Made by a program: the position numbers and the translations under genes. Positions 61,281-64,000 of a stretch of DNA of 64,000 nucleotides are shown here, one piece after another. This DNA comes from Streptomyces alfalfae. GTDB taxonomy: Bacteria > Actinomycetota > Actinomycetes > Streptomycetales > Streptomycetaceae. Position 1 is the first letter of the stretch. Every line of letters begins with the position of its first letter. Where the stretch lies: assembly GCF_004127445.1 (NCBI RefSeq), contig NZ_QEXM01000003.1, positions 124,001-188,000 on the forward strand, given 5' to 3'. The notes below the pieces were generated by a model, which was not told the DNA's origin, searched no databases, and was given only the letters and a program-made list of their open reading frames with translations.

Positions 61281-62705
61281 TCAGCCGCGGTAGGTCTCCA
61301 GGAGCCGCAGCCACACCTCGCTGATCGTGGGGTAGGCGGGGACCGCGTGCCACAGGCGGTCGACGGGGATCTCCCCGGCCACCGCCATGGTCGCCGAGTG
61401 GATCAGCTCACCCACCCCGGGACCGACGAAGGTGACGCCGAGCAGCACCTCGCGGTCCAGGTCGACGACCATGCGGGCGCGCCCGCGGTAGCCCTCCCCG
61501 TACAGGCTCGCGCCCGCGACGCCGGACATGTCGTAGTCGACGGCGCGCACCCGGCGGCCCGCGGCCTCGGCCTCGGCGAGGGTCAGTCCGGCGGAGGCCG
61601 CCTCGGGGTCGGTGAAGACGACCTGCGGGACCGCGTCGTGGTCGGCGGTGGCCGCGTGGGCCCCCCAGCGGTCGGTCTCCAGGAGCGGCACGCCCTGGGC
61701 GCGGGCGGCGATGGCGGCGCCCGCGACGCGCGCCTGGTACTTGCCCTGGTGGGTGAGGAGCGCCCGGTGGTTGGCGTCGCCCACCGCGTACAGCCACTCA
61801 CTGCCGCGCACCCGCAGGCTGTCGTCGACGTCGAGCCAGGAGCCGGGCTCCAGGCCGACGGTGTCCAGGCCGATGTCGTCCGTGCGCGGCGCGCGGCCGG
61901 TGGCGAACAGGATCTCGTCGGCCTCCAGCGTCGAGCCGTCGTCGAGGGTGGCCCTGACCGTGCCGTTGTCGCGGGTGACGGCGGTGACCGAGACACCGGA
62001 GCGGACCTCCGCGCCGGCCTCCGTCAGCGCCTGCCCCACCAGCTCACCGGCGAACGGCTCCATGCGCGGGAGCAGCCCGCCGCCGCGCACCAGCACCGTC
62101 ACCCGCGACCCGAGCGCCTGCCAGGCCGTGGCCATCTCCACGGCGACGACACCGCCGCCGACCACCAGCAGGCGGCCGGGCACGTGGTCGCTCGCGGTGG
62201 CCTCGCGGCTGGTCCACGGCTTGACGTCGGCGAGCCCCGGCAGGTCGGGCAGGGCGGCGCGGGTGCCGGTGCAGACGGCCACCGCGTGGCGGGCCGCGAG
62301 GAGCTGCTCGGAGCCGTCCTTGCCGGTCACCGAGACCTTGCGCGCTCCGGCGAGGCGGCCGTGGCCGCGGTACAGGTCGACGCCGACGCCCTCCAGCCAG
62401 CCGACCTGCCCGTCGTCCTTCCAGTGCGAGGTGAAGCCGTCGCGGTGGGCGAAGACCGCCGCGGCGTCCAGCGGCCCCTCCACCGCCTGCCGCAGGCCGG
62501 GGACGCGGCGCGCGTCGGCGCGGGCGATGACGGGGCGCAGCAGCGCCTTGCTGGGCATGCACGCCCAATAGGAGCATTCACCCCCCACGAGTTCGCTCTC
62601 CACGATCGCGGCGCTCAGGCCCGCCGCGCGTGCCCGGTCGGCCACGTTCTCCCCCACGGGCCCCGCTCCGATGACTACTACGTCGTAAGTCCTGGTATCC
62701 GTCAT
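61281..62705 (-). CDS. Pyridine nucleotide-disulfide oxidoreductase
   Basis: A 474-residue FAD/NAD(P) enzyme of the dihydrolipoamide dehydrogenase / mercuric reductase group. VVIGAGPVGENVADRA binds FAD; the redox disulfide is Cys44 and Cys49 in GGECSYWACMPSKALLRP; LVVGGGVVAVEMATAWQALG binds NAD(P); the tail has HAVPAYPTISEVW in place of the HxHPT active-site base motif of dihydrolipoamide dehydrogenase, with His at its start. It diverges from a thioredoxin gene across 165 bp, so it may serve that thioredoxin or another disulfide. Confidence 0.92.
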   Translation of the reverse strand: MTDTRTYDVVVIGAGPVGENVADRARAAGLSAAIVESELVGGECSYWACMPSKALLRPVIARADARRVPGLRQAVEGPLDAAAVFAHRDGFTSHWKDDGQVGWLEGVGVDLYRGHGRLAGARKVSVTGKDGSEQLLAARHAVAVCTGTRAALPDLPGLADVKPWTSREATASDHVPGRLLVVGGGVVAVEMATAWQALGSRVTVLVRGGGLLPRMEPFAGELVGQALTEAGAEVRSGVSVTAVTRDNGTVRATLDDGSTLEADEILFATGRAPRTDDIGLDTVGLEPGSWLDVDDSLRVRGSEWLYAVGDANHRALLTHQGKYQARVAGAAIAARAQGVPLLETDRWGAHAATADHDAVPQVVFTDPEAASAGLTLAEAEAAGRRVRAVDYDMSGVAGASLYGEGYRGRARMVVDLDREVLLGVTFVGPGVGELIHSATMAVAGEIPVDRLWHAVPAYPTISEVWLRLLETYRG

Positions 62706-62870
62706 GGGGACAGTCTTGCCGCAGGTGTGCGCCGTGGCCACATGGGTAAGCGCGCCGGACATGCCGGTGCGTGCGCGGTTCGCCGCGCACGCGCGACGGG
62801 CGGAATACGTTCGCACCATCGGCCGTTACCGACAGCGGCCATGCCTCACACAGGAAGCAGGGACACACCC

Positions 62871-63257
62871 ATGAGCGCGACACTGGAGCTCACCAAGGAG
62901 AACTTCGACCAGACGGTCACGGACAACGGATTCGTCCTGATCGACTTCTGGGCCGAGTGGTGCGGACCCTGCAAGCAGTTCGCTCCCGTCTACGAGAAGG
63001 CGGCCGAGGCCAACCCCGACCTCGTCTTCGCCAAGGTGGACACGGAGGCCCAGCCCGAGCTGGCCGCGGCGTTCAACATCCAGTCCATCCCGACGCTGAT
63101 GATCGTGCGCGACCAGGTGGCGGTGTTCGCCCAGCCGGGCGCGCTGCCCGAGGCGGCGCTCACCGACGTCATCGGCCAGGCGCGGAACCTGGACATGGAC
63201 GAGGTCCGCAGGCAGGTCGCCGAGGAGCAGGCCAAGCAGCAGGAGCAGGGCCAGTAG
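62871..63257 (+). CDS. trxA: Thioredoxin
   Basis: A 128-residue thioredoxin with active site WCGPC at 30-34 and the cis-proline in QSIPTLMI. It reduces protein disulfides in the cytoplasm. A charged, Gln-rich C-terminal extension (VRRQVAEEQAKQQEQGQ) is longer than in E. coli TrxA. It faces away from the flavin disulfide oxidoreductase gene; the chromosomal trxA/trxB locus is elsewhere in Streptomyces, so this is an accessory copy. Confidence 0.93.
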   Translation: MSATLELTKENFDQTVTDNGFVLIDFWAEWCGPCKQFAPVYEKAAEANPDLVFAKVDTEAQPELAAAFNIQSIPTLMIVRDQVAVFAQPGALPEAALTDVIGQARNLDMDEVRRQVAEEQAKQQEQGQ

Positions 63258-63289
63258 GTCCGCCGCGCGAGATCCGCGGCCCGGTCCTC

Positions 63290-64000
63290 TCAGCTGGACT
63301 CGCGGTGCACGACGTCCGCCCCGAGCACGTCGTGCACCTCGGGTTCGGTTCCCGGGTCGCGGACCACGCGGTCCACGAGTTCGGCGAGGCCGCGCCCGGA
63401 GGGCAGCTCGATGCGGACGGTGCTGAGCCGGGGCCGCAGCAGCCTGCCGAGCATGAGGTCGTCGGAGCCGACGACGGCCGTCTCGTCGGGCACCGCGACG
63501 CCTTCGTCCTGGAGCGCCCGCAGCAGCAGCATCGCGTACTCGTCGTTGTACGCGAAGACGCCGTCGAGGCCCAGTGAGCGCCAGCGCGCCGCGAGCCGCG
63601 CGGCGGACGCCTCGTCGTAGGCGAGGGGCACCTCCGTGAGGGACGCGCCGGTGATGCGCACGGCACGCAGGGCCTTGCGGAGTCCCTCGACGCGGGGCTC
63701 CGAGAAGATCTCCAGGCCGGGTTCCTCGGGGACGATCGCGCCGATCCGGCGTCTGCCGCGGGCCAGCAGGTGCAGGGCCGCGGCCTCCCCCACCCGGCGG
63801 CCGTCCATCAGGAGCGCGTGCGCGCCCTCGACGCGCTGCGGTCCGAGGGTGAAGACGGCCTTGGCGCCGGACCGCTTCAGGACCTCCACGCCGCGCGGCC
63901 CCAGCGCCGAGGCGTCGGGGGAGAGGACCGCGACGGGCCGCAGCTCGGCCCAGGCGCGGGCCGCGTCCTCGCCGGTCATGCCGAGGCTCGCGTACTGCAC
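63290..64000 (-). CDS. LacI-family regulator, truncated by the window edge
   Basis: The C-terminal 236 residues of a LacI-type repressor: the periplasmic-binding-like effector domain with LHLLARGRRRIGAIVPE, EGLRKAL, DGVFAYNDEYAMLLLRALQDEGVAVPDETAVVGSDDL and the dimer-end LVDRVV. The frame is open to the window end; the N-terminal HTH lies outside. Ligand unknown, probably a sugar. Confidence 0.9.
   Translation of the reverse strand: MQYASLGMTGEDAARAWAELRPVAVLSPDASALGPRGVEVLKRSGAKAVFTLGPQRVEGAHALLMDGRRVGEAAALHLLARGRRRIGAIVPEEPGLEIFSEPRVEGLRKALRAVRITGASLTEVPLAYDEASAARLAARWRSLGLDGVFAYNDEYAMLLLRALQDEGVAVPDETAVVGSDDLMLGRLLRPRLSTVRIELPSGRGLAELVDRVVRDPGTEPEVHDVLGADVVHRESS

Noticed and set aside
60066-63257. 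Single frame of over 1000 codons ending in the thioredoxin gene
   Set aside because: Only the last 129 codons match a protein; the rest is antisense to crcB and the flavoprotein gene.

Overview
The window is actinobacterial and almost certainly from Streptomyces. GC is very high, third codon positions are nearly all G or C, GTG starts and ATGA/GTGA gene overlaps are frequent, and genus hallmarks are present: a conservon (cvnABCDE), a class II argG far from other arginine genes, TetR/MerR/GlxA-type regulators and secreted hydrolases. The mix of catabolic, regulatory and accessory genes with decayed remnants suggests a chromosome arm rather than the core. No tRNA, rRNA, CRISPR array or intact mobile element was seen.

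Layout. 1-864: 3' part of a phenylacetate-CoA ligase. 0.9-3.5 kb (-): tryptophanase and a DMATS-type aromatic prenyltransferase, the gene pair known from prenylated-indole pathways. 3.9-7.8 kb (-): a complete conservon, from sensor-kinase-like CvnA to a CYP157-type P450 without the ExxR motif. 8.2-16.1 kb: two acyl-CoA synthetases, a secreted Ntn-hydrolase acylase, a nitronate monooxygenase-like flavoprotein and a MerR regulator. 16.2-22.9 kb (-): FAD oxidoreductase, soluble Ser/Thr kinase with a 42-residue TPR array, MpaB-type oxygenase, acyl-CoA dehydrogenase under a KstR-like site, and a Cys-rich protein with a likely frameshift. 23.1-26.5 kb: VOC protein, PepSY membrane protein, orphan phosphate-binding lipoprotein. 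26.7-28.1 kb: argG behind an ARG-box promoter that looks leaderless.

28.3-36.5 kb: GlxA-type regulator with an isochorismatase-like hydrolase; then a lipid or xenobiotic block (HAD hydrolase, acyl-CoA dehydrogenase and SDR on one strand; epoxide hydrolase and TetR on the other) with twin 22-bp operators in the divergent promoter; then LysR and a luciferase-like oxidoreductase. 36.5-40.8 kb: CGNR zinc-finger regulator, GNAT, and a three-gene operon (M20 hydrolase, COG3375-type acyltransferase, OSBS/NSAR enolase) that fits the N-succinyl route converting D- to L-amino acids. 40.9-46.8 kb: SGNH hydrolase, MFS exporter with ArsR regulator, and a TetR-SDR-alcohol dehydrogenase operon. 46.9-57.9 kb: secreted beta-lactamase-fold hydrolase, FG-GAP repeat protein, M1 metallopeptidase, YbdK-type ligase, Orn/Lys/Arg decarboxylase-fold enzyme, M20 amidohydrolase, a helical-repeat membrane protein and a small TPR protein.

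58-61.2 kb is a decay zone. It holds a RibD/DHFR-fold pseudogene with one stop and one frameshift, and a deletion scar joining the 3' halves of a LuxR gene and a CYP102-type P450 reductase. Between them are an intact GH18 gene and a crcB pair for fluoride export. 61.3-64 kb: flavin disulfide oxidoreductase divergent from thioredoxin, then a LacI regulator running off the right edge.
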